This document shows positions 16,593 through 25,212 of a stretch of 64,000 bases of DNA, piece after piece (position 1 is the first letter of the stretch; each line of letters opens with the position of its first letter). The notes under the pieces were generated by a model that saw only the letters and a list, made by a program, of their open reading frames with translations, had not been told where the DNA came from and searched no databases. The stretch lies in contig NZ_JAVWFO010000003.1 of assembly GCF_036641015.1 (NCBI RefSeq), forward strand, positions 1-64,000. The letters run 5' to 3'. The translations under genes and the position numbers were made by a program. This DNA is from Anaerorhabdus sp036641015. GTDB taxonomy: Bacteria > Bacillota_I > Bacilli_A > Erysipelotrichales > Erysipelotrichaceae.

Positions 16593-18153
16593 AGTAAATA
16601 TTCATACAAAACTTCTCGAATATTATTTGCGTATAGATGATAATAAATCAAAAGATTATGAACAAATGAAAATTGATGCAGAGGAATTGTTGAAAAAAGC
16701 TTATCAATTGGATGTTCAACATGGACTAGCATACGCCTTTATTCATTTGGCGATTTATTACATAGCTTATCGTAAATTTGATTCTGCTGAGTTTAATTTA
16801 AAAAAAGCACATGCAATTTGTGAGAAGAATAATTTTAATGATTTATTAATTCTTTGTTATCGAAACGAAGGCGTATTATGTCAACTTAAAGGTGATAACT
16901 TTGGAGCGACTAATGCTTATGATGCAACTTTAGCAATTGCCGAAGAAGAAAATGATTCTGCTACTATTGGAGTTCTATACAATAATATGGCTTACATATT
17001 AATGCAATTAAAAGATTTAGAATTTGCCAAAGATTACTTTATAAAAGCATTGGACAAAGTAAGTAAAGTTGATAATCAAGAAATGAACATACTTCAAATA
17101 TATTTAAACTTAGTAAGAGTAAGTTGTGATATGGATGATGTTGATGGTGCTCGTGAGTATTATGAAAAGGCAAAAAAAATAGAAACTGAAAATAGCTACA
17201 TAAAATTTATGATGATTACATCGCTTATTAGAATTTATGTTTTAGAAAATAATATTGATGAAATTGAAAAGTTATTAGCTTTCTGTAAATATAAGGCAGA
17301 AATATTTGAAGGTAATAAAAATATATTTATTTCGGAATTAATTTTTTTAGCGGAAAGTTTACTGTTAACAGATTTAAGAGAAGAGTGTCGTTCTATACTT
17401 ACTGATTTGTTTGATGTTATAGATAACGATGATTTGCATTTAAAACTAAGTTATCAAAAATTATTGGTTGATTTTGAAGAAAAATACGATGAAGTGCGAA
17501 TGGAGACTAGTGCAAATTATTATTATTCACTTATGACTCGTGAGAAACAAGATAATAATAGTATTGCCGAGACATTAAGAAATAGGATTAAACTATTTGA
17601 AGTTAGTCAAAAACATTCATTACTTGTAAGGGAAAATGAAAATCTTGAAAAAGAAGCACATTTGGATGAGCTAACAGGGTTATATAATCGCCGGTATTGT
17701 GAAAAGCTATTGTTGAAAATCGAAAGTGATAAGAGATTTAAGACTTTTGGCTGTATCATGATCGATGTTGATCATTTTAAAGAATATAATGATACATATG
17801 GACATTTAATTGGAGATAAAATCTTAAAACTTATTTCTAGTATATTAGAAAGCCATGCATTCGATGGTATAAGTGTTGGTCGGTATGGAGGGGATGAGTA
17901 TTATTGCTTATGCTCTGGGAAATCAGATGAAGAAATAAATGGATACTTAAGTGCAGTACTTAATGATGTAAGAGAAAGAAATATCGCTCATATAAAAAAT
18001 GATAGCGAAATAGTGACAATTACAGCAGGTTTCTGTAATGATGATAAATCGGTCATCGATATTAATGAGATCATGAAAAATGCAGATAAAGCATTGTATT
18101 TCGCAAAGGAAAATGGGCGTAATCAGTTTGTTAACTACAAAGATATAAAGTAA
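16585..18153 (+). CDS. TPR-domain diguanylate cyclase (GGDEY), paralogue of the upstream gene
   Basis: A 522-residue cytoplasmic protein with at least four TPR-like repeats (for example YNNMAYILMQLKDLEFAKDYF), a short coiled segment near residue 350 and a GGDEF domain. The GGDEF domain shows HLDELTGLYNRRYCEKL, DVDHFKEYNDTYGHLIGDK and RYGGDEYYC. The GGDEY variant is usually active. It shares architecture and phrasing with the preceding gene, so this is a tandem duplication that has diverged in the sensor part. ATG 16585 follows GAGGAG. Confidence 0.87.
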   Translation: MSKVNIHTKLLEYYLRIDDNKSKDYEQMKIDAEELLKKAYQLDVQHGLAYAFIHLAIYYIAYRKFDSAEFNLKKAHAICEKNNFNDLLILCYRNEGVLCQLKGDNFGATNAYDATLAIAEEENDSATIGVLYNNMAYILMQLKDLEFAKDYFIKALDKVSKVDNQEMNILQIYLNLVRVSCDMDDVDGAREYYEKAKKIETENSYIKFMMITSLIRIYVLENNIDEIEKLLAFCKYKAEIFEGNKNIFISELIFLAESLLLTDLREECRSILTDLFDVIDNDDLHLKLSYQKLLVDFEEKYDEVRMETSANYYYSLMTREKQDNNSIAETLRNRIKLFEVSQKHSLLVRENENLEKEAHLDELTGLYNRRYCEKLLLKIESDKRFKTFGCIMIDVDHFKEYNDTYGHLIGDKILKLISSILESHAFDGISVGRYGGDEYYCLCSGKSDEEINGYLSAVLNDVRERNIAHIKNDSEIVTITAGFCNDDKSVIDINEIMKNADKALYFAKENGRNQFVNYKDIK

Positions 18154-18155
18154 GA

Positions 18156-18196
18156 AAAGCAATCCTTTAGGTATTCACTTAAGGGATTGCTTTATT
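18156..18196 (+). terminator. terminator after the GGDEF pair
   Basis: AAAGCAATCC pairs with GGGATTGCTTT around an 18-base loop region and is followed by ATTGTT. Confidence 0.7.
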
Positions 18197-18244
18197 GTTA
18201 GATAACATTACTTGAATTTTTTCTAGTTTGATTATAATGTATAA

Positions 18245-18580
18245 ATGTAGAAGCAGTTAACAGTTTCTATAGATGACAAACTGGGCGAGATTGTTTGCTC
18301 CATTGACACACTTATCTAATGATAATGTGTGAGTGGAGCAAAACTAAACCTTGTTCCGTGAAGTTAAGATTTCGATATACAGAATTGAGTATAAGTATTA
18401 CCCAAATACCTAGTTATTAACCAACTCCCCGTAATATGTCTAGCTAATGAATATCTAGACTCTCCCTTTAGATATTCGAATTAATTGTTTAATGATGTCC
18501 TAAATACGTTAAATCTTGACTTCATAAATTGGGACAATATCATTAAGATTTCTTTTGACAAATAAGGTTTATAATCTAGG
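18245..18580 (+). ncRNA. putative structured noncoding RNA, unassigned
   Basis: A 335-base stretch with no open frame and several strong stems. TTTGCTCCA...TGGAGCAAA (18293-18342) encloses ACACAC/GTGTGT and TTATC/GATAA. There are overlapping alternatives GTCTAG/CTAGAC and GAATATCTA/TAGATATTC (18438-18478). ATGAT-GTCC pairs with GGAC..ATCAT, and AAATCTT with AAGATTT in a pseudoknot-like order (18492-18551). A promoter-like TTGAAT...TATAAT ends at 18238, and a bidirectional terminator follows at 18581. It does not show the conserved cores of RNase P RNA, tmRNA or SRP RNA. 6S RNA or another large RNA class remains possible. Strand is inferred from the promoter. Confidence 0.45.
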
Positions 18581-18612
18581 TGCACCTCATAAAAGTATGA
18601 GGTGCATTTTTC
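18581..18612. terminator. bidirectional terminator
   Basis: TGCACCTCATA (18581-18591) and TATGAGGTGCA (18596-18606) form an 11-bp stem, followed by TTTTTCT on the plus strand. It serves the RNA region and the convergent YbjQ gene. Confidence 0.8.
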
Positions 18613-18932
18613 TATTCAACAGATACAGCAGTTCCAGACGCAGTAACCATTAACATAGCGTTATCTGCTCCTAATACTTCATAATCAAAGTCAACACCTA
18701 CAACGGCATTTGCTCCAAGCTTGGATGCGTTGGCTTGTAGTTCATCTAATGCTTGTTGGCGAGCTAAGATAAGTTCGTTTTCATACCCTTCTGAACGGCC
18801 ACCGAAGAAGTTTCTAAATCCTGCTCCAATATCAGTAATGAAATTTACCCCTGTAATAACTTCGCCAAATACGATTCCGTGATATGTTTTAATAATTTTT
18901 CCTTCTATTGAAGGAGTAGTTGTTGTAATCAT
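18612..18932 (-). CDS. YbjQ/UPF0145 family protein
   Basis: A 106-residue heavy-metal-binding-like YbjQ family protein. It has the family phrases ITGVNFITDIGAGFRNFFGGRSEGYE, ARQQALDELQANASKLGANAVVGVDFDYE and a C-terminal VTASGTAV. The function is not established. The ATG follows GTAGGAGG. It is transcribed alone, towards the bidirectional terminator. Confidence 0.88.
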   Translation of the reverse strand: MITTTTPSIEGKIIKTYHGIVFGEVITGVNFITDIGAGFRNFFGGRSEGYENELILARQQALDELQANASKLGANAVVGVDFDYEVLGADNAMLMVTASGTAVSVE

Positions 18933-18973
18933 AATAGATACCTCCTACTACTATTGTACTTGATTTATACAAA

Positions 18974-19011
18974 AAAATACAAAAAGAAAGAGTATATTAT
19001 ATACTCTTTCT
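18974..19011 (-). terminator. terminator of the cold-shock gene
   Basis: AGAAAGAGTATA/TATACTCTTTCT (18985-19011) is followed on the minus strand by TTTTTGTATTTTTTT. Confidence 0.8.
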
Positions 19012-19032
19012 AATTAGCAATTAGCAGTTAAA

Positions 19033-19233
19033 TTAGATTTTTGCTACGTTTGTTGCTTGAGGACCACGGTCACTAGTTGTAACGTCGAAGCTTACTGCTT
19101 GACCTTCATCTAATGATTTGAATCCTTCAGTTTGAATTGCAGAGAAATGTACGAAGATGTCTTGACCATCATCACCAGTGATGAATCCGTAACCTTTCTC
19201 AGCGTTGAACCATTTTACTTTACCTGTACTCAT
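19033..19233 (-). CDS. cold-shock protein (CspA family)
   Basis: A 66-residue single cold-shock domain that binds single-stranded RNA and DNA. RNP1 (KGYGFITG) and RNP2 (IFVHFSAI) are intact. The start is ATG 19233 (MSTGKVKWF) after GGAGG; the longer in-frame extension to 19260 has no family support. Its mapped promoter implies a leader of about 90 bases, shorter than typical cold-shock leaders. Confidence 0.95.
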   Translation of the reverse strand: MSTGKVKWFNAEKGYGFITGDDGQDIFVHFSAIQTEGFKSLDEGQAVSFDVTTSDRGPQATNVAKI

Positions 19234-19334
19234 TTTGTACCTCCATAATTTGTATCGCAAATCTTAAAAAAAAACACATCTCAATCAACACTGACCTCGA
19301 TGCGAAATCTCTGATATTGCTTGAATACTTGTTT

Positions 19335-19363
19335 ATCATAGCATGGTAAAAGACAAGTGTCAA
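19335..19363 (-). promoter_or_regulatory. cold-shock gene promoter
   Basis: On the minus strand TTGACA (complement of 19358-19363), a 17-bp spacer and TATGAT (complement of 19335-19340). The 19364-19540 stretch upstream holds no gene; it is AT-rich and leads into the Met T-box. Confidence 0.8.
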
Positions 19364-19539
19364 ACGAATAAATGCATAAATAAGGGATTTTAGATACATA
19401 TTGGAACTATTTAGACATAAAAGTAAATAAATAAAAATAAAAAGCATAAATATAACCAAGGAGTATGGAAGAGTATTAGACAGAATAGTAATAAATAGAA
19501 GGATACTTAGTAGAATGTCTTTACACAATAAGACTTCAA

Positions 19540-19777
19540 ATATATAATATCGGTACAGGCAAAGAATAGAAGAGTAACTTATTTTAGAAAGCAAGAGAGT
19601 ATGTGGTAGGTGTAAACATACATGATAGAATAGGTGAACATGGTCTAGGAGCTGTTCATTTGATATGTAAAATGAAACGTATCTTCGCGTTAAGAGGTTG
19701 AGTGTATACTAGTAATAGTATAAATTAAGGTGGTACCGCGTGAATGACGTCCTTATTTAATAAGGGCGTTTTTATAT
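19540..19777 (+). promoter_or_regulatory. T-box leader (Met) of metG
   Basis: The T-box sequence AAGGTGGTACCGCG lies at 19727-19740. It is followed by terminator stem ACGTCCTT/AAGGGCGT and T run. The distal stem I loop GTGGTAGGTGTAAACATAC and the segment gaacATGgtctagg align with the cysteine T-box at 54.5 kb. This places the specifier ATG (19640-19642), matching methionine. Both leaders share AACG..TCGCGTTAAGAG..TTGAG before the antiterminator. The 5' boundary is approximate. Confidence 0.9.
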
Positions 19778-19795
19778 TTTAAGGAGGAAAATAAG

Positions 19796-21718
19796 ATGGA
19801 AAACAAAGGAAAGTATTATATAACAACGGCGATTGCTTATACTTCAGGTAAACCTCATATAGGAAATGTCTATGAGATAGTTTTAGCTGATGCAATTGCA
19901 CGCTACAAACGTTTGGTGGGTTTTGATGTACGTTTCCAAACAGGAACTGATGAACATGGACAAAAGATTGAAGACAAAGCTAAGGCAGCAAACAAAACAC
20001 CTCAAGAGTTTGTGGATGGAGTGGCAGCGATAATTCGCGAACAGTTCGATGGTATGAATGTATCATATGATAAATTCATGAGAACGACAGACCCATATCA
20101 TGAAAAACAAGTACAAAAAATATTTAAGAAACTTTATGAAAAAGGGGATATTTATAAATCAGAATATGAAGGACTATATTGTAAGGATTGTGAATCCTTC
20201 TTTACTGAGTCACAATTAGTAGATGGAAAGTGTCCAGATTGTGGTAGGGCAGTTCAACCAGCAAAAGAAGAAGCCTATTTCTTTAAAATGAGTAAATATG
20301 CTGATCGTTTAATGAAGCATATTGAAGATAATCCTCACTTTATTCAACCAGAATCAAGAAAGAATGAAATGGTAAATAACTTTATTAAGCCAGGTCTTCA
20401 AGATTTATGTGTTTCTCGTACATCATTTAAATGGGGAATTCCAGTAGACTTTGATCCTAAACATGTTGTTTATGTATGGATTGATGCACTTACAAACTAT
20501 ATTACAGGATTAGGATTTGATTTGGATGGTAACCATGATCCATTGTTTAATCAATACTGGCCTGCAGATGTACATTTAATTGGTAAAGACATATTACGCT
20601 TCCATACAATTTATTGGCCAATTATGTTGATGGCTTTAGATATTGAACTTCCTAAACAAGTTTTTGGACATCCTTGGTTACTTGTGGGAGAAGGGAAGAT
20701 GAGTAAATCAAAAGGTAATGTAATTTATGCAGATGATTTATGTAGATACTTTGGTGTAGATGCGGTTCGTTATATCATGTTACATGAAATGCCATTTGCA
20801 CAAGATGGTACAGTAACTTATGAGCTAATGATTGAACGTATCAACTCAGATCTTGCGAATATCTTTGGTAATTTAGTAAATAGAACTGTATCAATGACAA
20901 ATAAATACTTTGGCGGTTTAGTTGAAAATACAAACTGCAAAGGTGATTTTGATGATGAGTTAATTCAAACTGCAAAAGATACTGTTCTAGCAGTAGATAA
21001 AAAAATGGATGAATTAAAGGTTGCGGATGCAATAGATGAAGTCATCACATTGTTAAGAAGAAGTAATAAATATATTGATGAAACAACACCATGGTCATTA
21101 GGCAAAGATGAAGCTCAACATGAACGTTTAAAAACAGTGTTATATAATTTGTTAGAAAGTATTCGCTATGCAGCTATTCTATTGAAACCATTCTTACCAG
21201 AAACTGCAGAAAAGGTACTTGATCAATTAAATACTCAAAAACGTGATTACGATTCAATTCAAGAGTTTGGATTATTGGAAAGTGGTATCCATGTAACAGA
21301 TAAACCAGAAATCTTATTTGCTCGTCTTGATGAAAAAGAAACACTTGAGAAGATTGAAGCTGAAACGGTAAAACCACAAGTTAAAGTTTCTAAACTACCA
21401 GAAATTACAATTGATGATTTTGCTAAAATTGAAATGGTAGTTGGACAAGTAATTTCATGTGAAAAACATCCAAAGGCGGATAAACTACTTGTATCGCAAA
21501 TTGATATTGGTGGAGAAGTAAGACAAATTGTATCGGGAATTGCACTAAGTTATACACCGGAAACAATGGTAGGCAAAAAAGTAGTAGTTATTATTAACTT
21601 AAAACCTGCAAACTTAAGAGGTGTAGAGTCACAAGGTATGATACTTGCGGGCGCAACAGATAAACAAATAGAAGTACTAAACATTCAAGATTTACCAATT
21701 GGAACACAAGTAAAGTAA
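19796..21718 (+). CDS. metG: methionyl-tRNA synthetase
   Basis: A 640-residue class I synthetase that charges tRNA-Met. The HIGH-type motif is PHIGNVY near residue 20. A zinc knuckle CKDC...CPDC lies near residues 127-150. KMSKS is GKMSKSKGNV near residue 303. The C-terminal 110 residues form the tRNA-binding OB-fold (VGQVISCEKHPKADKL, LRGVESQGMILAG), which dimerises the enzyme. It is controlled by a Met T-box immediately upstream. The ATG follows AAGGAGG. Confidence 0.96.
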   Translation: MENKGKYYITTAIAYTSGKPHIGNVYEIVLADAIARYKRLVGFDVRFQTGTDEHGQKIEDKAKAANKTPQEFVDGVAAIIREQFDGMNVSYDKFMRTTDPYHEKQVQKIFKKLYEKGDIYKSEYEGLYCKDCESFFTESQLVDGKCPDCGRAVQPAKEEAYFFKMSKYADRLMKHIEDNPHFIQPESRKNEMVNNFIKPGLQDLCVSRTSFKWGIPVDFDPKHVVYVWIDALTNYITGLGFDLDGNHDPLFNQYWPADVHLIGKDILRFHTIYWPIMLMALDIELPKQVFGHPWLLVGEGKMSKSKGNVIYADDLCRYFGVDAVRYIMLHEMPFAQDGTVTYELMIERINSDLANIFGNLVNRTVSMTNKYFGGLVENTNCKGDFDDELIQTAKDTVLAVDKKMDELKVADAIDEVITLLRRSNKYIDETTPWSLGKDEAQHERLKTVLYNLLESIRYAAILLKPFLPETAEKVLDQLNTQKRDYDSIQEFGLLESGIHVTDKPEILFARLDEKETLEKIEAETVKPQVKVSKLPEITIDDFAKIEMVVGQVISCEKHPKADKLLVSQIDIGGEVRQIVSGIALSYTPETMVGKKVVVIINLKPANLRGVESQGMILAGATDKQIEVLNIQDLPIGTQVK

Positions 21719-21741
21719 AGCCTGACAAAATCAGGCTTTCA
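21717..21741 (+). terminator. terminator after metG
   Basis: AAAGCCTGA (21717-21725) pairs with TCAGGCTTT (21731-21739). Confidence 0.75.
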
Positions 21742-21762
21742 TTATATAAAAGGGGAATAGTT

Positions 21763-23004
21763 ATGAAAACATGTGCAGTAGTAGGAGCAGGACTTAGAGG
21801 ACAATTTGCTTATCCTCCATACGTGAAAGAATATGGAGGTTTAAAGTTTGTGGCAGTGGCGGATTTAATACCAGGTAGAATTGAATCTTTTAAAAAAGAA
21901 TATAACATAAGTGATGATATGTGTTTTGAAACAGCGGAGGAATTACTTCAACAACCTAAACTTGCGGATGCGATAATAATCGCAACAATGGATCAAGACC
22001 ATTATCAAGAAGCAATTTCCGCAATTAAACTTGGTTATGATATTTTATTAGAAAAACCGATATCACCTAGTTTAAAAGAATGTTTAGAAATTGAAAGATT
22101 AGCTAAAGAATACAATACAAAAATTATTGTGTGTCATGTTTTACGTTATACTCCATTTTATAAAAAATTAAAAGAATTATTAGATAATAAAATACTTGGG
22201 CAAATTATAAATGTGGAAGCAATGGAAAATGTAGGACATTGGCATCAAGCCCATTCATTTGTAAGAGGTAATTGGCGCAATGAAGCAACATCGTCACCAA
22301 TGATTTTACAAAAATGTTGTCATGATTTAGATATCTATACTTGGTTGATAAACAGTGAAGCTGAGTATTTATCAAGCTTTGGTGATTTAGCTTATTTTAA
22401 TGAAAGTAATGCACCTAAAGATTCTCCAAAATGTTGTTTAGATAATTGCCCAAATAGAAATAATTGCAGATATGATGTTTATAAAACATATCTAACTGAT
22501 GATATTGGCTGGCCAACTAATGCAATAGGTACTGATATGAGTATTGAAGGTCGTACTAAGAGTCTAAGAGAAACATCTTATGGTAATTGTGTATTTCATT
22601 CAGATAATACAGTTGTTGATCATCAAACGATTAACATAAAATATAAAAATGGTGTAACAATGGTATTCACAATGACAGCATTTACTGAAGACTGTAATCG
22701 TACTTTAAGAATTATGGGTACAAAGGGTGAAATCAAAGCGGATATGAATAAGAATTATATAGAATTTATAGATTTCTTAGAGGGCAGGAAAGAAGTGTTT
22801 GAAATTGAGAAACAAAGTAAAGGACATGGCGGTGGAGATTTTGGTATCATGCATGACTTTATTGGATTACTCAATGATGAAATGAAAAATACAAATCCAA
22901 TTACAGGATCAGTCCATTCTCATATATTAGCTTTTGCAGCTGATGAGTCAAGAAATACAAACAAGACAATTAACATAGATGAATTCGTTAAGAAGAATAT
23001 CTAG
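21763..23004 (+). CDS. Gfo/Idh/MocA family oxidoreductase
   Basis: A 413-residue NAD(P)-dependent dehydrogenase-like protein. The nucleotide-binding motif is VVGAGLRGQFA near residues 6-16, and the EKP motif is LLEKPIS near residue 97. A catalytic-type histidine lies in CCHDLDIYTWL. A cysteine cluster, CCLDNCPNRNNC, near residue 225 is seen in a subfamily of these enzymes and may bind metal. The sugar or inositol substrate cannot be predicted. It stands between two unrelated transcription units and lies 21 bases after the metG terminator. Confidence 0.85.
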   Translation: MKTCAVVGAGLRGQFAYPPYVKEYGGLKFVAVADLIPGRIESFKKEYNISDDMCFETAEELLQQPKLADAIIIATMDQDHYQEAISAIKLGYDILLEKPISPSLKECLEIERLAKEYNTKIIVCHVLRYTPFYKKLKELLDNKILGQIINVEAMENVGHWHQAHSFVRGNWRNEATSSPMILQKCCHDLDIYTWLINSEAEYLSSFGDLAYFNESNAPKDSPKCCLDNCPNRNNCRYDVYKTYLTDDIGWPTNAIGTDMSIEGRTKSLRETSYGNCVFHSDNTVVDHQTINIKYKNGVTMVFTMTAFTEDCNRTLRIMGTKGEIKADMNKNYIEFIDFLEGRKEVFEIEKQSKGHGGGDFGIMHDFIGLLNDEMKNTNPITGSVHSHILAFAADESRNTNKTINIDEFVKKNI

Positions 23005-23098
23005 AATTCTAATCAAATAAGAATTATTACAAATCCTATTTGAAGAGATTTGAATGATTAGTGGTTAGTATATTTTGTAAAGGAAAGAAGGTAAAATT

Positions 23099-24415
23099 GT
23101 GAAAATATTAGAAACAGATAGATTGCTTATACGTCCATGGGTAATGACTGATTTAAATGATTTTTATGAGTTTGCATCGATGGATGATATAGGAATACAT
23201 GCAGGTTGGAAAAAACATGAATCAATTGAAACAACTACAACGGTATTAAGAAATTTTATTGAAAACAATCAGGAATATGCAATAGTAAATAAATCTAATA
23301 ATAAAGTGATTGGATCAATTGCAGCATATAATAATAAATTAGATGTTTACAAACAAATGGATCAAAGAAATATAGAATACTGCTTAAATAAAAATTATTG
23401 GGGACAAGGGTTTATGGCTGAAGCAATAAACAGTCTTCATGATTATTTATTTAATGATGTAGGGGTTGATTGTATTTGGGTAGAACATTTTGTTGAGAAT
23501 AAACGTTCTATGAATGTTATTTTAAAAACAGGATATCAATTTATAGGCGATTCAATTTTTGCATCTGAGAAACTTAATAAAGAATTTAATTGTCATCAAT
23601 ATATTCTTACAAAAGAAGAGTACAAAAAAACAAATGGCATTAAGAAAGAATTTCCAATCCTAGAATTTGATGAAGATCAAGATGCATTTATTAACCCAAG
23701 TTTTTTGCAAAATAATTATTTGAAATTTCCACCAAGATTAGTAGTTTGTTTTTTTCACGATGTGATTGATCGACTAGTTGAACAAGGGAAACTTACAAGT
23801 TTTGAAGTTATAGAGGGTGAAAATAAAGTTTATATCTACAAGTTTGTAGATGATGATTGTTTAGTGGTTAAAGGATATGTAGGCGGGGCAGGATGTGGTG
23901 GAGAGTTAGAAGAGTGTATCGCTCTAGGCTCATCACAAATAACATTTTGTGGTGGTGCAGGATCACTTCATCCTGATATTACAGTAGGTAAAATTGTATT
24001 AATTGATTCAGCAATTCGAGATGAAGGATTGTCATATCATTATATGAAACCAAGTAGAGAAGTACATGCTGATCCAAATTTATTAAAATTTACACAAAAC
24101 TATTTGGATAAAAAGAATATAAGCTATGTCACAGGTAAAGTATGGACAACGGATGCTTTTTATCGTGAGACTAAAGAAAAAATTAAACTAAGAACTTTAG
24201 AAAACTGCTTAATGGTTGAAATGGAACAAGCTGGATTATTAGCGCTTACTCATTTTAGAAAAGTAAATTATGCGGCATTAATTTATGGTGGTGATGACCT
24301 AACTAAAAATGAATGGGATAATAGGGATTGGAAGTCTAGAAAAGATGTGAGAGAAAATTTGCTATATCTATGTAAAGATCTCTCAGAAGAAATGGATAAA
24401 AATTTCAAGAGGTAA
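23099..24415 (+). CDS. GNAT acetyltransferase fused to a nucleoside phosphorylase-like domain
   Basis: A 438-residue two-domain protein. Residues 1-175 are a RimJ/RimL-type GNAT domain (LETDRLLIRPW, IEYCLNKNYWGQGFMAEAI, NKRSMNVILKTGYQ). Residues 185-438 resemble purine/uridine phosphorylases (GGAGCGGELEECIALG, FCGGAGSLHPD, TTDAFYRETKEKI, LMVEMEQAGLLAL). The ME(M)E-like VEMEQAG matches the ribose-binding glutamate region. The joint is in frame with no internal start that looks better. The start is GTG 23099 after AAGGAAAGAAGG. It is followed after four bases by a DUF5131 gene, suggesting a shared pathway. Confidence 0.83.
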   Translation: MKILETDRLLIRPWVMTDLNDFYEFASMDDIGIHAGWKKHESIETTTTVLRNFIENNQEYAIVNKSNNKVIGSIAAYNNKLDVYKQMDQRNIEYCLNKNYWGQGFMAEAINSLHDYLFNDVGVDCIWVEHFVENKRSMNVILKTGYQFIGDSIFASEKLNKEFNCHQYILTKEEYKKTNGIKKEFPILEFDEDQDAFINPSFLQNNYLKFPPRLVVCFFHDVIDRLVEQGKLTSFEVIEGENKVYIYKFVDDDCLVVKGYVGGAGCGGELEECIALGSSQITFCGGAGSLHPDITVGKIVLIDSAIRDEGLSYHYMKPSREVHADPNLLKFTQNYLDKKNISYVTGKVWTTDAFYRETKEKIKLRTLENCLMVEMEQAGLLALTHFRKVNYAALIYGGDDLTKNEWDNRDWKSRKDVRENLLYLCKDLSEEMDKNFKR

Positions 24416-24419
24416 TATA

Positions 24420-25124
24420 ATGGCAATGTGGAATTTGTGGCATGGATGTCATAAAAAAAGTGAAGGATGTTTGAATTGCTACATGTTTCGTGGTGATTTT
24501 AAACGTGGAAATAATCCGGAAGATATCCATAAAACTAATTCTTTCTATGCGCCAATTGCTAAAAATCGTAAGGGCGAATATAAAATTAAAAAAGGTTCCA
24601 TGATATGGACTTGTTTTACATCTGATTTCTTTTTAGAGGAAGCGGATGAATGGCGAGATGAAGCATGGGAAATAATAAAGGAAAGAAGCGATTGTGAGTT
24701 TTTCTTTATCACTAAACGCCCAGAAAGAATTAAAGACCATCTTCCAAATGATTGGTTAGATGGATACGATAATGTATGGATTGGGGTAACATGTGAGACG
24801 CAGAAAAGAGCAGACGAAAGATTACCTATATTTAAAACGTTACCAATAAAGAAAAAGAATATTATTTGTGAACCGATGTTAGAAAAAGTAGATTTTAGTA
24901 AATACTTAGATGATGATATTTATCAGCTTGTATGTGGGGGAGAGTCAGGTAGTAATGCAAGACCTTGTTATTATGATTGGATACTGGATTTAAAAAGACA
25001 ATGTGAAGAATCTGGCGTTAATTTTTGGTTTAAACAGACAGGCTACAGATTTGTAAAAGATGGAAAGATGTATTTAGTTCCAAGAAAATTTCAGCATCAA
25101 CAAGCTAGAAAAGCTAATTTGTAA
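24420..25124 (+). CDS. DUF5131 (phage Gp37/Gp68, three-Cys) family protein
   Basis: A 234-residue protein with a three-cysteine motif near the N-terminus, GCHKKSEGCLNCY (C-x6-C-x2-C). It continues with WTCFTSDFF, FFFITKRPERI, NVWIGVTCETQ, CGGESGSNARP and FWFKQTG. This is the DUF5131 family, regarded as radical-SAM-like and often carried by phages or next to TcmP partners. No TcmP gene is here; the partner is the upstream acetyltransferase-phosphorylase, only four bases away. The substrate is unknown. Cytoplasmic. Confidence 0.85.
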   Translation: MAMWNLWHGCHKKSEGCLNCYMFRGDFKRGNNPEDIHKTNSFYAPIAKNRKGEYKIKKGSMIWTCFTSDFFLEEADEWRDEAWEIIKERSDCEFFFITKRPERIKDHLPNDWLDGYDNVWIGVTCETQKRADERLPIFKTLPIKKKNIICEPMLEKVDFSKYLDDDIYQLVCGGESGSNARPCYYDWILDLKRQCEESGVNFWFKQTGYRFVKDGKMYLVPRKFQHQQARKANL

Positions 25125-25153
25125 AGCCGACAGAAATGTTGGTTTTATTTTTC
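25123..25153 (+). terminator. terminator after the DUF5131 gene
   Basis: AAAGCCGACA pairs with TGTTGGTTTT (with G-T pairs) and is followed by ATTTTTC. Confidence 0.6.
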
Positions 25154-25162
25154 AATTAAATA

Positions 25163-25192
25163 TGACAATAGATGTCAAGATATGTGTATAAT
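25163..25192 (+). promoter_or_regulatory. WYL regulator promoter with TGACA-N5-TGTCA operator
   Basis: TGACAATAGATGTCA (25163-25177) is a 5-5-5 palindrome over the -35 region. TATAAT follows at 25187-25192. A near copy lies upstream of the next gene at 26095. Confidence 0.65.
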
Positions 25193-25212
25193 AATTGAAA
25201 AGAGGTAAAGTT

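Noticed and set aside
18555..18575. TTGACA followed by TATAAT near the end of the noncoding region
   Set aside because: The two boxes are only 9 bp apart, too close for a sigma-A promoter, and transcription would run straight into a terminator.
18245..18580. Assignment of this region as RNase P RNA, tmRNA or a c-di-GMP riboswitch
   Set aside because: The conserved cores (GAGGAAAGUCC; GGUUUCGAC; the GEMM signature) are not present.
19220..19594. Minus-strand open frame of 124 codons upstream of the cold-shock gene
   Set aside because: It overlaps the cold-shock start, its promoter and the Met T-box stem I on the other strand, and its composition is low-complexity.
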